Positions 1-8,507 of a stretch of DNA of 64,000 nucleotides are shown piece after piece (positions within the stretch are counted from its first letter, which is position 1; every line of letters starts with the position of its first letter). Source of the stretch: Novosphingobium sp. EMRT-2 (GTDB taxonomy: Bacteria; Pseudomonadota; Alphaproteobacteria; Sphingomonadales; Sphingomonadaceae); the NCBI RefSeq assembly GCF_005145025.1, contig NZ_CP039695.1, forward strand, positions 2,723,501 to 2,787,500. Reading direction: 5' to 3'. The notes below the pieces were generated by a model. That model had not been told where the DNA came from. It did not search any database and was given only the letters and a program-made list of their open reading frames with translations. The position numbers and the translations under genes were made by a program.

Positions 1-1
1 G

Positions 2-445
2 GATGTCTGGCAGAAAGAGGATGCCAACTACGTGTGGCAGGCGCTGGAGAATCGAATAAGACTGCACATTCATGAAGATGGCTTAGCTAGCGTATTTGCT
101 AGAGCTGTCGAGGAGACAGGGAGTGCAGCCTTGTTCGAGCGCATTAGCGAGCGTGTGGAAATGTTGCCATTCGCCGTCCAAGGGCGCGATATCGAAACGC
201 TCCTACGGGTTTTGCAGGAGCAGGGGCCGCCAATGCTCGCCGAGTTGCGGGAGACGCGTGCGGGGTTCGACAAGCAACGGCGGTCCGTGAAGAACGCCAT
301 GCGCGCCTTGCGGGCGGAGGTCTTCTGGCTGGGCTTCTTGCTGCCCGCGTTGGTCTTCGGGATTGCCGCGCTGCATGGGATCGGCGCGTTGGGATTGCCG
401 CTCGCGCCGTCGTTGCCGGAAGTTGTGCGAGAGTCATTGAGCTGA
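2..445 (+). CDS. Hypothetical protein with C-terminal membrane segment, 5' end outside window
   Basis: I do not recognise this protein. The frame is open to the left edge of the window, so the GTG at 32 is probably internal and the gene is partial. The visible 148 residues are a charged, helical region, then one hydrophobic stretch near the C-terminus (around [20 protein letters not shown]) that should cross the membrane once or form a hairpin, then a short tail. The base composition is clearly less GC-rich than the ribosomal genes next to it and uses codons rare elsewhere in the window (for example gct, gta, aga). It occupies the place just upstream of rplO where rpmD normally lies. That it is an acquired gene is inference; an accessory or mobile-element protein is possible, but nothing here proves it. 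Confidence 0.55.
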   Translation, partial: DVWQKEDANYVWQALENRIRLHIHEDGLASVFARAVEETGSAALFERISERVEMLPFAVQGRDIETLLRVLQEQGPPMLAELRETRAGFDKQRRSVKNAMRALRAEVFWLGFLLPALVFGIAALHGIGALGLPLAPSLPEVVRESLS

Positions 446-539
446 TCGCAAAGCCCATTGTGGGGTGACAAGCCCCGCCGCTTCGCCTATGCGCGCCCAT
501 TCCATCAAGCGCGACTCAAAGCGAAAGCGAGTGCAAGAC

Positions 540-1019
540 ATGACCAAGCTGAACGATCTTCGTGACAACAATGGCGCCCGCAAGGGCCGGATGCGCGTCG
601 GGCGCGGCATCGGTTCGGGCAAGGGCAAGACCGCCGGCCGCGGCCAGAAGGGCGCCAAGGCGCGTTCGGGCGTTTCGATTGCCGGATTCGAAGGCGGCCA
701 GATGCCGCTGCACATGCGCCTGCCGAAGCGCGGCTTCAACAACATCTTCGCCAAGGACTATGCCGAGGTGAACCTGGGCCTGATCCAGAAGGCGATCGAG
801 GCGGGCAAGCTCGATGCCGGTTCGGTGGTCGATCACGCGGCGCTCAAGGGCGCGGGCCTGGCCCGTGGCGGCAAGGACGGCGTGCGCCTGCTGGGCAAGG
901 GCGAATTCTCGTCCAAGGTCAGCTTCAAGGTGGCCGGCGTCAGCAAGGGCGCCAAGGAAGCCGTCGAAAAGGCCGGCGGTTCGGTCGAAGTGATCGTCAA
1001 GGCCGCTCCCGCCGCCTGA
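540..1019 (+). CDS. rplO: 50S ribosomal protein L15
   Basis: L15 is a late-assembling protein of the large ribosomal subunit. The product is 159 aa and begins [16 protein letters not shown]. It carries the Gly/Lys-rich L15 signature in its first 50 residues ([15 protein letters not shown] followed by QKGAKARSG). I chose ATG 540 over the in-frame upstream ATG at 465 because the L15 family starts at MxLNxL and the 25 extra residues are not L15-like. secY and adk follow on the same strand, as in the spc operon. rpmD is not seen directly upstream; a foreign-looking ORF is there instead. Length and sequence are otherwise normal. Confidence 0.97.
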   Translation: MTKLNDLRDNNGARKGRMRVGRGIGSGKGKTAGRGQKGAKARSGVSIAGFEGGQMPLHMRLPKRGFNNIFAKDYAEVNLGLIQKAIEAGKLDAGSVVDHAALKGAGLARGGKDGVRLLGKGEFSSKVSFKVAGVSKGAKEAVEKAGGSVEVIVKAAPAA

Positions 1020-1034
1020 TTTATCGCTTGTTTC

Positions 1035-1116
1035 GGGCGCGGGGGTTCTTGCATCCCCGCGCCCGCACTATATGGGCTTGCTCATATAGTGAAGCGGGCC
1101 GGTTTTTCAGTCCGGC
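1035..1116 (+). promoter_or_regulatory. Three consecutive hairpins between rplO and secY
   Basis: The 123-nt gap contains three back-to-back inverted repeats. The first has a perfect 10-bp stem, GGGCGCGGGG (1035-1044) with CCCCGCGCCC (1055-1064). The second has a perfect 9-bp AT-rich stem, CACTATATG (1066-1074) with CATATAGTG (1083-1091). The third has a 5-bp stem, GCCGG (1098-1102) with CCGGC (1112-1116). None is followed by a clean T-run, so simple termination is unlikely. Processing, attenuation or mRNA protection of the L15-SecY junction is inference. Confidence 0.55.
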
Positions 1117-1142
1117 GCCACAGCGAGGCTTGAAACCCGAAA

Positions 1143-2510
1143 ATGGCATCACGCGCCGATAACATCGCCAGCAACCTCAACCTGGCCAACTTCTCGAAGG
1201 CGACCGAGCTCAAGAAGCGCATCTGGTTCACGATCGGCGCGCTGATCGTTTTCCGCTTCCTCAGCTTCGTGCCGCTGCCGGGGGTGAACCCGCTGATCCT
1301 GGAATCGCTCTACGACCAGACGCGGGGCGGCATCCTTGATATCTTCAACGCCTTTTCGGGCGGTTCGCTCCAGCGCATGAGCCTGATCGCGCTGGGCGTG
1401 ATGCCCTATATCACCGCCTCGATCGTGGTGCAGCTGGCCGCGTCGCTTCATCCGGCGCTGGCCGCGCTGAAGAAGGAAGGCGAAAGCGGGCGCAAGAAGC
1501 TGAACCAGTACACCCGCTATGGCGCGGTGTTCCTGACCGCTGTGCAGGGCTGGTTCCTCGCCTCGGGCCTTGAAGCCTATGGCGCGTCGAGCGGGCTGCA
1601 GGCGGTGGTCAATCCCGGCTACCTGTTCCGCGTCGGCGCGGTGGTCAGCCTGATCGGCGGCACGATGTTCCTGCTGTGGCTGGGCGAACAGATCACTTCG
1701 CGCGGGATCGGCAACGGCGTTTCGCTGATCATCATGGCCGGCATCGTCGCGCAGATGCCCAAGTTCATCTCGAACCTGTTCGAAGGTGGCCGCACCGGCT
1801 CGATCTCGCCCTTCGTGATCGCCGGCGTCACCGTGATGATCCTCGCGCTCGTGGTGATGATCTGCTTCATGGAGCGCGCCACCCGGCGCCTGCTGATCCA
1901 GTACCCCAAGCGCGCGACGCAGCGCGGCATGATGAATGCCGATCGCAGCCACCTGCCGCTGAAGATCAACACCGCCGGCGTCATCCCGCCGATCTTCGCC
2001 AGCTCGCTGCTGCTGCTGCCGCTGACCATCACGCAGTTCGCCGGCAACGCGCTGAAGCCGGATTCGGTGATGGGCAAGGTGGTGATCGCGCTGAACCAGT
2101 ACCTTGGCCATGGCAAGCCGCTGTACATGCTGCTCTATGCGCTGGGCATCATCTTCTTCAGCTTCTTCTACACCGCCGTGGTGTTCAACCCCGAGGAAAC
2201 CGCCGACAACCTGAAGCGCAACGGCGGCTTCATCCCCGGCATCCGCCCGGGCAAGAACACCGCGAACTACCTCGATTACGTGCTGACCCGCATCACCGTG
2301 CTGGGCGCAGCCTATATTACCATCGTCTGTGTTGTGCCCGAATACATCATGGCCGAAACGGGCATGGGCACGTTGTTCTTTGGCGGCACGAGCCTGCTGA
2401 TCGTGGTCAACGTGACCGTGGACACGATCACGCAGATCCAGTCGCACCTGCTGGCGCACCAGTATGGCGACCTGATCAAGAAGGCCAAGCTGAAGGGACG
2501 CCTGCGCTGA
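1143..2510 (+). CDS. secY: Protein translocase subunit SecY
   Basis: SecY forms the protein-conducting channel of the Sec translocon in the inner membrane, with SecE and SecG. The product is 455 aa, a normal proteobacterial length. It has about ten hydrophobic segments and recognisable family blocks: the N-terminal LKKRIWFTIGALIVFR, the plug and early helix region around GVNPLILESLY, the cytoplasmic loop with ATQRGMMNADRSHLPLKIN, and the C-terminal tail ending KKAKLKGRLR. It starts at ATG 1143, is preceded by a structured 123-nt spacer after rplO, and is followed 44 nt later by adk, which is the classical spc operon order. Identification is secure from the sequence. Confidence 0.98.
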   Translation: MASRADNIASNLNLANFSKATELKKRIWFTIGALIVFRFLSFVPLPGVNPLILESLYDQTRGGILDIFNAFSGGSLQRMSLIALGVMPYITASIVVQLAASLHPALAALKKEGESGRKKLNQYTRYGAVFLTAVQGWFLASGLEAYGASSGLQAVVNPGYLFRVGAVVSLIGGTMFLLWLGEQITSRGIGNGVSLIIMAGIVAQMPKFISNLFEGGRTGSISPFVIAGVTVMILALVVMICFMERATRRLLIQYPKRATQRGMMNADRSHLPLKINTAGVIPPIFASSLLLLPLTITQFAGNALKPDSVMGKVVIALNQYLGHGKPLYMLLYALGIIFFSFFYTAVVFNPEETADNLKRNGGFIPGIRPGKNTANYLDYVLTRITVLGAAYITIVCVVPEYIMAETGMGTLFFGGTSLLIVVNVTVDTITQIQSHLLAHQYGDLIKKAKLKGRLR

Positions 2511-2554
2511 GCAGCCTCGGCTGCTCGGAGAGGTGCAGAGAAGGGGGAATGCCG

Positions 2555-3205
2555 ATGAATATCATCCTGCTGGGGCCGCCGGGAGCGGGCAAGGGCACAC
2601 AGGCGCAGCGTCTGGTCGAACGCCATGGCATGAAGCAGCTTTCGACCGGCGACATGCTGCGCGCCGCGGTCAAGGCCGGCACGCCGGTGGGGCTGAAGGC
2701 CAAGGCCGTGATGGAAGCCGGCGAGCTGGTGTCCGACGAGATCGTCTCCGCGCTGATCGGCGACGAGCTGGACGCGATGCCGGCGGGCCAGGGCGCGATC
2801 TTCGACGGCTATCCGCGCACCGCGCCGCAGGCGGAATCGCTCGACGCCATCCTCGCCAGCCGCGGCCGCGCGCTGGATCACGTGATCGAGCTGGAAGTCA
2901 ACGAGGATGCGCTGGTCGAGCGCATCACCGGCCGCTACACCTGCGCCACCTGCGGCAAGGGCTATCACGACACGTTCGAGCAACCCAAGGTTGCCGGCAC
3001 CTGCGACAAGTGCGGCGGGCACGAGTTCAAGCGCCGTCCCGACGACAACGAGGAAACCGTCCGCACGCGCATGGCCGAATACCGCGCCAAGACCGCGCCG
3101 ATCCTGCCGATCTACGAGGCGCGCGGCATCGTTTCGCGCGTGGACGGCATGGCCGAGATGGACGCGGTGACGGCCGCTATTGAGGCGATTCTCAAGAACG
3201 GATAA
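2555..3205 (+). CDS. adk: Adenylate kinase
   Basis: Adk catalyses ATP + AMP to 2 ADP in the cytoplasm and keeps adenylate pools balanced. The product is 216 aa. It has the P-loop GPPGAGKGT at residues 7-15, the AMP-binding STGDMLR block, and a long-form LID domain with a four-cysteine zinc site (CATCGKGYH and CDKCGG), followed by the RRPDDNEETVRTR motif. An ATG six bases earlier (2549) is in frame, but the GGGGG at 2543-2547 is well spaced only for ATG 2555, so I take 2555. It lies 44 nt after secY, as in many spc operons. Confidence 0.97.
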   Translation: MNIILLGPPGAGKGTQAQRLVERHGMKQLSTGDMLRAAVKAGTPVGLKAKAVMEAGELVSDEIVSALIGDELDAMPAGQGAIFDGYPRTAPQAESLDAILASRGRALDHVIELEVNEDALVERITGRYTCATCGKGYHDTFEQPKVAGTCDKCGGHEFKRRPDDNEETVRTRMAEYRAKTAPILPIYEARGIVSRVDGMAEMDAVTAAIEAILKNG

Positions 3206-3252
3206 ACAGCGCTGACGGGACTAGGCTGAGAGGCAAGCCAAGGGGGGCGCCT

Positions 3253-3996
3253 GTGCGGAATAAGGTTCTGGTAGGCGCCTTGCTGGCGGGCGCGATCACC
3301 ATGCCCGCGTCGGCCGAAGTCACGGCGCAATCCGATGTCGGCTTCGTGGTCCGCGAAGTGGCCGACGTATCCGCCACGCCGGCCGAGACGTGGCGCGCGA
3401 TGACCGCGCCCGGTGCCTGGTGGTCGTCGGCCCACACCTTTTCCGGCAGCGGTACCAACCTGTCGCTCAGCCCGACCGTCGGCGGCTGCTTCTGCGAGCG
3501 CTTCCCGCCGCCCAAGGGCACGCCGGCCACGCAGCCGGCGGGCGGCGTGCAGCACATGCGCGTGATCTACGTCGAGCCGAACCGCGTGCTGCGGCTGAGC
3601 GGCGCGCTCGGACCGCTCCAGTCCGAAGCGCTGACCGGTACGCTGACGATGGCCTTGCGCGCGACGGACACGGGCACGCACATCACCTGGGAATACGTTG
3701 TCGGCGGGTACATGCGCTACAAGGTCGACCAGATCGCGCCGGCGGTGGACCGGATGCTGGCGGAGCAGATCTCGCTGCTGGCCGCGCATATCGCCAAACC
3801 GGCCGCGCCCGTGCCCGCTGCGCCCAAACCTGGCAAGGCGACTCCCGCACAACCGGCGAAGGCTCCTTCCCCGGCCGCGCCTCCGGCCACCGCGCCGGGC
3901 GGGGACGAGGCGGCGAACGATGCCGCCAGGGCAGCTTTCGATGCCGCGCTCAAGAAGGCGCCCGCCAAGCGCCCGGGCGCGCAACCACGGCGTTGA
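3253..3996 (+). CDS. Exported SRPBCC (START-like) domain protein
   Basis: The 247-aa product starts at GTG 3253 behind a strong AGGGGGG Shine-Dalgarno. A typical Sec signal peptide ends near ITMPASA, so it should be periplasmic or lipid-associated. Residues about 30-180 look like an SRPBCC/polyketide cyclase-type fold: VREVADVSATPAETWRAM at the start, the GGxF-type GGCFCERF block, and the late helix after YMRYKVDQIAPAVDRML. The last 60 residues are a low-complexity Ala/Pro/Lys tail. No catalytic residues can be named, and the ligand is unknown. It lies 47 nt after adk in the same direction, so it is probably co-transcribed with the spc operon, which is unusual for an exported protein. Confidence 0.75.
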   Translation: MRNKVLVGALLAGAITMPASAEVTAQSDVGFVVREVADVSATPAETWRAMTAPGAWWSSAHTFSGSGTNLSLSPTVGGCFCERFPPPKGTPATQPAGGVQHMRVIYVEPNRVLRLSGALGPLQSEALTGTLTMALRATDTGTHITWEYVVGGYMRYKVDQIAPAVDRMLAEQISLLAAHIAKPAAPVPAAPKPGKATPAQPAKAPSPAAPPATAPGGDEAANDAARAAFDAALKKAPAKRPGAQPRR

Positions 3997-4000
3997 ACGC

Positions 4001-4032
4001 TTTTCGCGCGCGCTCTTTTGCCCGCGCGAAAA
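4001..4032 (+). other. Hairpin between the SRPBCC gene and gdhA
   Basis: A perfect 10-bp inverted repeat, TTTTCGCGCG (4001-4010) with CGCGCGAAAA (4023-4032), encloses a 12-nt loop just after the SRPBCC stop. The U-run lies on the 5' arm, so it is not a canonical terminator on either strand. It may mark the 3' end of the spc transcript through processing; that is inference. Confidence 0.4.
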
Positions 4033-4148
4033 ACGGCTAATCTCCCGGAAACAAAAGCGCGACTCGGAGTGTCCGGGGACAGGCGCGTCACGGGCCGCAG
4101 GCGTGTTCCGAAGCCAGGCGATCACGTCTGGCGCATGGGGAGAAGACC

Positions 4149-5504
4149 GTGGCCGTTTCCGATCATGTTGACCTGCCGACCTTCATGGAAGGCGTCAAGA
4201 AGCGCAACCCGTACCAGCCGGAGTTCGTCCAGGCGGTGCAGGAGGTTGCCGAGGACATTTTCGATTTCATCGCCGACAAGGAAGAATACCACGCGCAGCA
4301 GATCCTGCGCCGGATCGCCGAGCCGGACCGGGTGGTCTCGTTCCGCGTCTGCTGGGAAGACGACAACGGCAACATCCGCGTGCAGCGGGGCTGGCGCGTG
4401 CAGAACAACAACGCGATCGGCCCCTACAAGGGCGGCATCCGCTTCCATCCTTCCGTGACCGAATCCGTTCTGAAGTTCCTGGCCTTCGAGCAGACGTTCA
4501 AGAACGCCCTGACCGGTCTGCCGATGGGCGGCGGCAAGGGGGGATCGAACTTCAACCCCAAGGGCAAGAGCGTGCGCGAGATCATGCGCTTCTGCCAGAG
4601 CTTCATGACCGAGCTTTATCGCCACATCGGCGCCGACGTCGACGTGCCGGCGGGCGACATCGGCGTGGGCGGGCGCGAGATCGGCTTCATGTTCGGCCAG
4701 TACAAGCGCATCACCAACAACTTCACCGGGGTGCTGACCGGCAAGGGGCTGGAATGGGGCGGATCGCTGATCCGCACCGAGGCGACCGGTTATGGCGCGG
4801 TCTATTTCCTGGCCAACATGCTGGCGACGAAAGGCGAGGATCTTGTCGGCAAGACGGCGGTGATCTCGGGATCGGGCAATGTCGCCACCCACGCGGCGGA
4901 AAAGATCGTCCAGCTGGGCGGCAAAGTGCTGACACTGTCGGATTCGGGGGGCTTCATCCACGATCCCGACGGGATCACCCAGGAAAAGATCAACTGGGTG
5001 AAGACGCACAAGACCCATCGCCGGGGCCGCATTCAGGACTATGTGGAGGCATTCCCCGCTGCGACCTTCCACGAAGGCAAGACGCCGTGGGGCGTGCCGT
5101 GCGACGTGGCGCTGCCCTGCGCGACGCAGAACGAGCTGCTGGGCGAGGACGCGAAGATGCTGATCGCCAACGGCTGCCGCGCGGTTTCGGAAGGCGCCAA
5201 CATGCCGACCGACCTTGACGGCGTGCACGTGTTCAAGGCGGCGAAGATCCTCTACGCCCCCGGCAAGGCGTCCAACGCGGGCGGCGTGGCGGTTTCGGGG
5301 CTGGAAATGAGCCAGAATTCGGAACGCCGCGCGTGGAAGGAGGACGAGCTCCAGCAGATGTTGAAGGACATCATGGCCGGCATTCACAGCTCTTGCCTGG
5401 CCTATGGCGATCAGGGCGGCGGCTATATCGACTATGTGAAGGGCGCGAACATCGCCGGCTTCAAGAAAGTGGCCGATGCGATGCTGGCGTTCGGCGTGGT
5501 CTGA
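4149..5504 (+). CDS. gdhA: NADP-specific glutamate dehydrogenase
   Basis: GdhA interconverts 2-oxoglutarate plus ammonium and glutamate, and is a direct route of ammonium assimilation alongside GS/GOGAT. The product is 451 aa, the length of the hexameric NADP-type enzymes. Visible landmarks are the substrate-binding block YKGGIRFHPSV, the catalytic-lysine segment GLPMGGGKGGSNFNPKGKS, the aspartate segment VPAGDIGVGGREIGFMFGQ, and a Rossmann motif GSGNVATHAAEK in the C-terminal half. It starts at GTG 4149 behind GGGGAGAAG. It sits between the spc and alpha operon genes, not in the usual nitrogen-metabolism context. A strong terminator follows at 5514, so its transcript ends before the lipoprotein gene. 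Confidence 0.96.
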   Translation: MAVSDHVDLPTFMEGVKKRNPYQPEFVQAVQEVAEDIFDFIADKEEYHAQQILRRIAEPDRVVSFRVCWEDDNGNIRVQRGWRVQNNNAIGPYKGGIRFHPSVTESVLKFLAFEQTFKNALTGLPMGGGKGGSNFNPKGKSVREIMRFCQSFMTELYRHIGADVDVPAGDIGVGGREIGFMFGQYKRITNNFTGVLTGKGLEWGGSLIRTEATGYGAVYFLANMLATKGEDLVGKTAVISGSGNVATHAAEKIVQLGGKVLTLSDSGGFIHDPDGITQEKINWVKTHKTHRRGRIQDYVEAFPAATFHEGKTPWGVPCDVALPCATQNELLGEDAKMLIANGCRAVSEGANMPTDLDGVHVFKAAKILYAPGKASNAGGVAVSGLEMSQNSERRAWKEDELQQMLKDIMAGIHSSCLAYGDQGGGYIDYVKGANIAGFKKVADAMLAFGVV

Positions 5505-5513
5505 AGCGGAACG

Positions 5514-5544
5514 GGCGGCGTCGCGGGGCGATGCCGCCTTTCCT
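5514..5544 (+). terminator. Rho-independent terminator of gdhA
   Basis: An 11-bp stem (5514-5524 with 5528-5538, one G-U pair, GGG loop) is followed by TTTCCT, starting ten bases after the gdhA stop. The convergent lipoprotein gene ends just beyond it. Confidence 0.7.
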
Positions 5545-5570
5545 GTTCGCGCGTCACACCGGCAGGGCGG

Positions 5571-5909
5571 TCAGGACGCGGAAACCCAGCCGCTCTGGTC
5601 CTTCTTGAGCACGACCACGAACTGCTGCGTGATCGGCGCGCTCGACCCCGGCGGCGTGGAGGTTACCTGCACCGTGCAGGCATAGGCGCCGTCCGGGCTG
5701 TTGGCGGCGTTGCAGGGGCCGCTGGAGGCGACGGTCGCGCGCGCGGCCGCCGTGACCAGCGCTTCGCGGGCATGGGGTTCCAGCGACGGCGGAAGGCCGG
5801 CAACCATCTGTTCGCGCGCCACCTTTTCGACATCGGCCGATGCCGGCCCGCCGAACAGGCTGCAGGCGGCGAGCAAAAGCGCGGTCGCTACAAGAATCAC
5901 GCGTATCAC
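5571..5909 (-). CDS. Small secreted lipoprotein of unknown function
   Basis: This 112-aa product has a clear lipoprotein signal: a short basic start, a hydrophobic core VILVATALLL and the lipobox LLAAC with the acylated cysteine at position 16, so it should be anchored to a membrane on the periplasmic side. The mature part has a helical region (DVEKVAREQMVAGLPPSLEPHAREAL) and two further cysteines (CNAANSPDGAYAC) that could form a disulfide, then a beta-rich C-terminus. I do not recognise a characterised family. It is convergent with gdhA and divergent from rpsM, and so is transcribed alone. Confidence 0.75.
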   Translation of the reverse strand: MIRVILVATALLLAACSLFGGPASADVEKVAREQMVAGLPPSLEPHAREALVTAAARATVASSGPCNAANSPDGAYACTVQVTSTPPGSSAPITQQFVVVLKKDQSGWVSAS

Positions 5910-6406
5910 GTCATGCCTCCCACCGGTCTTCCGTTTTCCCGTTTCCCTGCACCGGCGCGAAACCGCATTCCGGCGTCAAAGGGCCGTGCCGGACGCGATG
6001 CCGCCGTCCGAATCGCGACCGCGGAACGGTAACCGGATCATAGGCGGGAACGGGTCTTGTGGTTGTAAAAGCTTGTAAATTGGGCTCTTCATCGGCCGGA
6101 CCCCAAGCGGGCGAGCGCAGAGTGATCGGCTTCCTTTGACCTCGGACCCGGTCTTGGCTATGATGCGCGTCACAGCAGCTTCGCGTGGTGACATGATGGT
6201 GTCATGCCGTCTTACGTGCGCGCAGCTTTCTGTTGACGCGGCTTGCGAATCCGCCTAAGCGCGCCTTTCACTCGATTTCAGGGAGACGTCCGGCAAGCGC
6301 GAACAAGACTGCGCTGTCCGGGCTTTTTGCCGTTTGAGCGGGTGAAACGCGATGAGATGGGGGTTGCGGCCGGATCGGCTCCTCCCCTGTGGAGCAGGAG
6401 AAACAA
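5910..6406. other. Divergent intergenic region upstream of rpsM
   Basis: About 500 bp lie between the minus-strand lipoprotein gene and rpsM, with no convincing ORF. It must hold the lipoprotein promoter and the main promoter of the alpha operon (the best candidate is listed separately). About 140 nt of 5' leader would precede rpsM. No known ribosomal-protein leader motif was recognised in it. Confidence 0.6.
6233..6261 (+). promoter_or_regulatory. Candidate sigma70-type promoter of the rpsM-rplQ operon
   Basis: TTGACG (6233-6238) is separated by 17 bp from TAAGCG (6256-6261). The -35 box is strong; the -10 is weak, as is common in alphaproteobacteria. It is the best TTGAC box in the gap and is oriented toward rpsM. 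This is a reading by eye only. Confidence 0.4.
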
Positions 6407-6775
6407 GTGGCTCGTATTGCCGGGGTAAACATCCCCACCAACAAGCGTGTTATCGTTGCGCTGACTTACATTCACGGTATCGGCCCGTTCAAGGCGAAGC
6501 AGATCGCCGACAAGCTGGGCATTGATCACAGCCGCCGCGTACAGGATCTGTCGGACGCCGAAGTGCTCCAGATCCGTGAAACGATCGACGCTGAACACAC
6601 CGTGGAAGGCGATCTCCGTCGCGAAACCGCGATGAACATCAAGCGCCTGATGGACCTGGCCTGCTATCGCGGCCTGCGTCACCGCAAGGGCCTGCCGGTC
6701 CGCGGCCAGCGCACGCACACGAACGCCCGCACCCGCAAGGGCAAGGCCAAGCCGATCGCCGGCAAGAAGAAGTAA
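6407..6775 (+). CDS. rpsM: 30S ribosomal protein S13
   Basis: S13 sits in the head of the small subunit and contacts the P-site tRNA and the large subunit. The product is 122 aa, begins [14 protein letters not shown] and ends with the basic tail containing [14 protein letters not shown]. The start is GTG 6407, behind GGAG at 6397-6400. An upstream in-frame GTG at 6389 would add non-conserved residues. It is the first gene of the alpha operon here; normally adk or rpmJ would be closer upstream, but about 3.2 kb of other genes intervene. Confidence 0.97.
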   Translation: MARIAGVNIPTNKRVIVALTYIHGIGPFKAKQIADKLGIDHSRRVQDLSDAEVLQIRETIDAEHTVEGDLRRETAMNIKRLMDLACYRGLRHRKGLPVRGQRTHTNARTRKGKAKPIAGKKK

Positions 6776-6829
6776 GATCGCGCCTTACAAGGCAGATCTT
6801 CCAACGGTTTCTCGACAGGATTTCAAGAA

Positions 6830-7219
6830 ATGGCTCGCGAACCTCAGCGTATCAAGCGGCGGGAGCGCAAGAACATCACCAGTGGTGTCGCGCACGTCAA
6901 TGCCAGCTTCAATAACACCATGATCACCATCACCGACGCCCAGGGCAACGCCATCAGCTGGTCCTCGGCCGGCATGATGGGCTTCAAGGGCAGCCGCAAG
7001 TCGACGCCCTATGCCGCGCAGGTTGCGGCGGACGACGCGGGCAAGAAGGCCGCCGAACACGGCGTCCGCACGCTCGAAGTCGAAGTGAAGGGCCCGGGTT
7101 CGGGTCGCGAAAGCGCGCTGCGCGCGCTGCAGGCGGTCGGCTTCACGATCACCGCGATCCGCGATGTGACGCCGATCCCGCACAACGGCGTTCGTCCGTC
7201 GAAGCGCCGTCGCGTCTGA
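6830..7219 (+). CDS. rpsK: 30S ribosomal protein S11
   Basis: S11 forms part of the platform of the small subunit. The product is 129 aa with the family hallmarks [18 protein letters not shown], the [19 protein letters not shown] block and the conserved C-terminus THNG-like [13 protein letters not shown]. It lies 54 nt after rpsM and precedes rpoA, in the standard alpha operon order. Confidence 0.98.
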   Translation: MAREPQRIKRRERKNITSGVAHVNASFNNTMITITDAQGNAISWSSAGMMGFKGSRKSTPYAAQVAADDAGKKAAEHGVRTLEVEVKGPGSGRESALRALQAVGFTITAIRDVTPIPHNGVRPSKRRRV

Positions 7220-7328
7220 TCCTGCCCTTGGCGGCGCGTCACGGTACCTGACGCGCCCGCCCAATTCCGATCGGTCCGCGGCTCCCTCAGTCGACGGCCG
7301 GCGTCCCGACAAACCCCAGGGGAATTCC

Positions 7329-8390
7329 ATGACTGTCAACATCAAGAACTGGCAGGAACTGAAGAAGCCCAACAATCTCGAGATCAAGCCCGGCTCTGAT
7401 CCGAAGCGCCGTGCGACGTTCGTCGCCGAGCCGCTCGAGCGTGGCTTCGGCCTTACGCTCGGCAATGCGCTTCGCCGCGTGCTGCTCTCGTCGTTGCAGG
7501 GTGCTGCCGTCACCTCGATCAAGATCGAGAACGTGCTGCACGAGTTCTCGTCGCTCGCCGGGGTGCGCGAGGACGTGACCGACATCGTGCTCAACGTGAA
7601 GCAGATTGCGCTGAAGATGCAGGGCGAAGGCCCGAAGCGTCTCCAGCTTTCGGCGACCGGACCGGGCGAAGTGAAGGCCGGCGACATCGCCGTGACCGGC
7701 GACATCGAGGTGATGAACAAGGATCTCGTGATCTGTCATCTCGACGAAGGCGCGACCTTCAACATGGAACTGACGTGCGATACCGGCAAGGGCTATGTCC
7801 CCGCCGTGTCGAACCGTCCGGCCGACGCGCCGATCGGGCTGATCCCGATCGACTCGCTCTATTCGCCGGTGCGCCAGGTTTCCTACAAGGTCGACAACGC
7901 CCGTATCGGCCAGGAGCTTGACTTCGACAAGCTGAGCCTGACGGTCGAAACCGACGGCACCGTGACGCCGGAAGACGCCGTGGCCTATGCCGCGCGCATC
8001 CTGCAGGATCAGCTGGCGCTGTTCGTCCACTTCGACGATCAGGTGCCGACCGGCCACGTGCCCGCGATGGCCGGCCTTGCCGCGCACACGCCGGAAGAGA
8101 ACGACGCCAACCAGCTCAACCGCTACCTGCTCAAGAAGGTGGACGAACTGGAGCTGTCGGTGCGGTCGGCCAACTGCCTCAAGAACGACAACATCATCTA
8201 CATCGGCGATCTGGTCCAGAAGACCGAGGCCGAGATGCTGCGCACGCCGAACTTCGGCCGCAAGTCGCTCAACGAGATCAAGGAAGTCCTGTCGTCGATG
8301 GGCCTGCGCCTTGGCATGGACATCCCCGGCTGGCCGCCGGAAAACATCGAGGAAATGGCCAAGAAGCTCGAACAGGAGCTGCTGGGCTAA
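7329..8390 (+). CDS. rpoA: DNA-directed RNA polymerase subunit alpha
   Basis: RpoA dimerises to start RNA polymerase assembly, and its C-terminal domain binds UP elements and activators. The product is 353 aa. The N-terminal domain contains [22 protein letters not shown] and the dimer and beta-contact region. A flexible linker follows, and the C-terminal domain includes the conserved [19 protein letters not shown] helix-hairpin-helix. The extra residues after the C-terminal domain (ending [13 protein letters not shown]) are common in alphaproteobacteria. It lies between rpsK and rplQ as expected. Confidence 0.98.
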   Translation: MTVNIKNWQELKKPNNLEIKPGSDPKRRATFVAEPLERGFGLTLGNALRRVLLSSLQGAAVTSIKIENVLHEFSSLAGVREDVTDIVLNVKQIALKMQGEGPKRLQLSATGPGEVKAGDIAVTGDIEVMNKDLVICHLDEGATFNMELTCDTGKGYVPAVSNRPADAPIGLIPIDSLYSPVRQVSYKVDNARIGQELDFDKLSLTVETDGTVTPEDAVAYAARILQDQLALFVHFDDQVPTGHVPAMAGLAAHTPEENDANQLNRYLLKKVDELELSVRSANCLKNDNIIYIGDLVQKTEAEMLRTPNFGRKSLNEIKEVLSSMGLRLGMDIPGWPPENIEEMAKKLEQELLG

Positions 8391-8397
8391 GCACGTC

Positions 8398-8418
8398 GCC
8401 CCGGCACCACGCCGGGGC
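8398..8418 (+). promoter_or_regulatory. Intra-operon hairpin after rpoA
   Basis: A perfect 8-bp stem, GCCCCGGC (8398-8405) with GCCGGGGC (8411-8418), has a 5-nt loop and is followed by TTCGTT. It begins eight bases after the rpoA stop. The weak U-tract suggests partial termination or an RNA end-protection element that sets the RpoA to L17 ratio; this is inference. Confidence 0.4.
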
Positions 8419-8507
8419 TTCGTTGCATGGGGCAATGGGCGGCGCCCCGCAATGGCCGCCTGGATCGGGGTACCTGATACGGCCCCCCTACGAACGGAGA
8501 AAGAAAC

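Noticed and set aside
1676..2548. Long extension of the adk frame inside secY
   Set aside because: Overlaps secY in another frame with His/Arg-rich shadow composition. adk starts at 2555 by P-loop position and ribosome-binding site.
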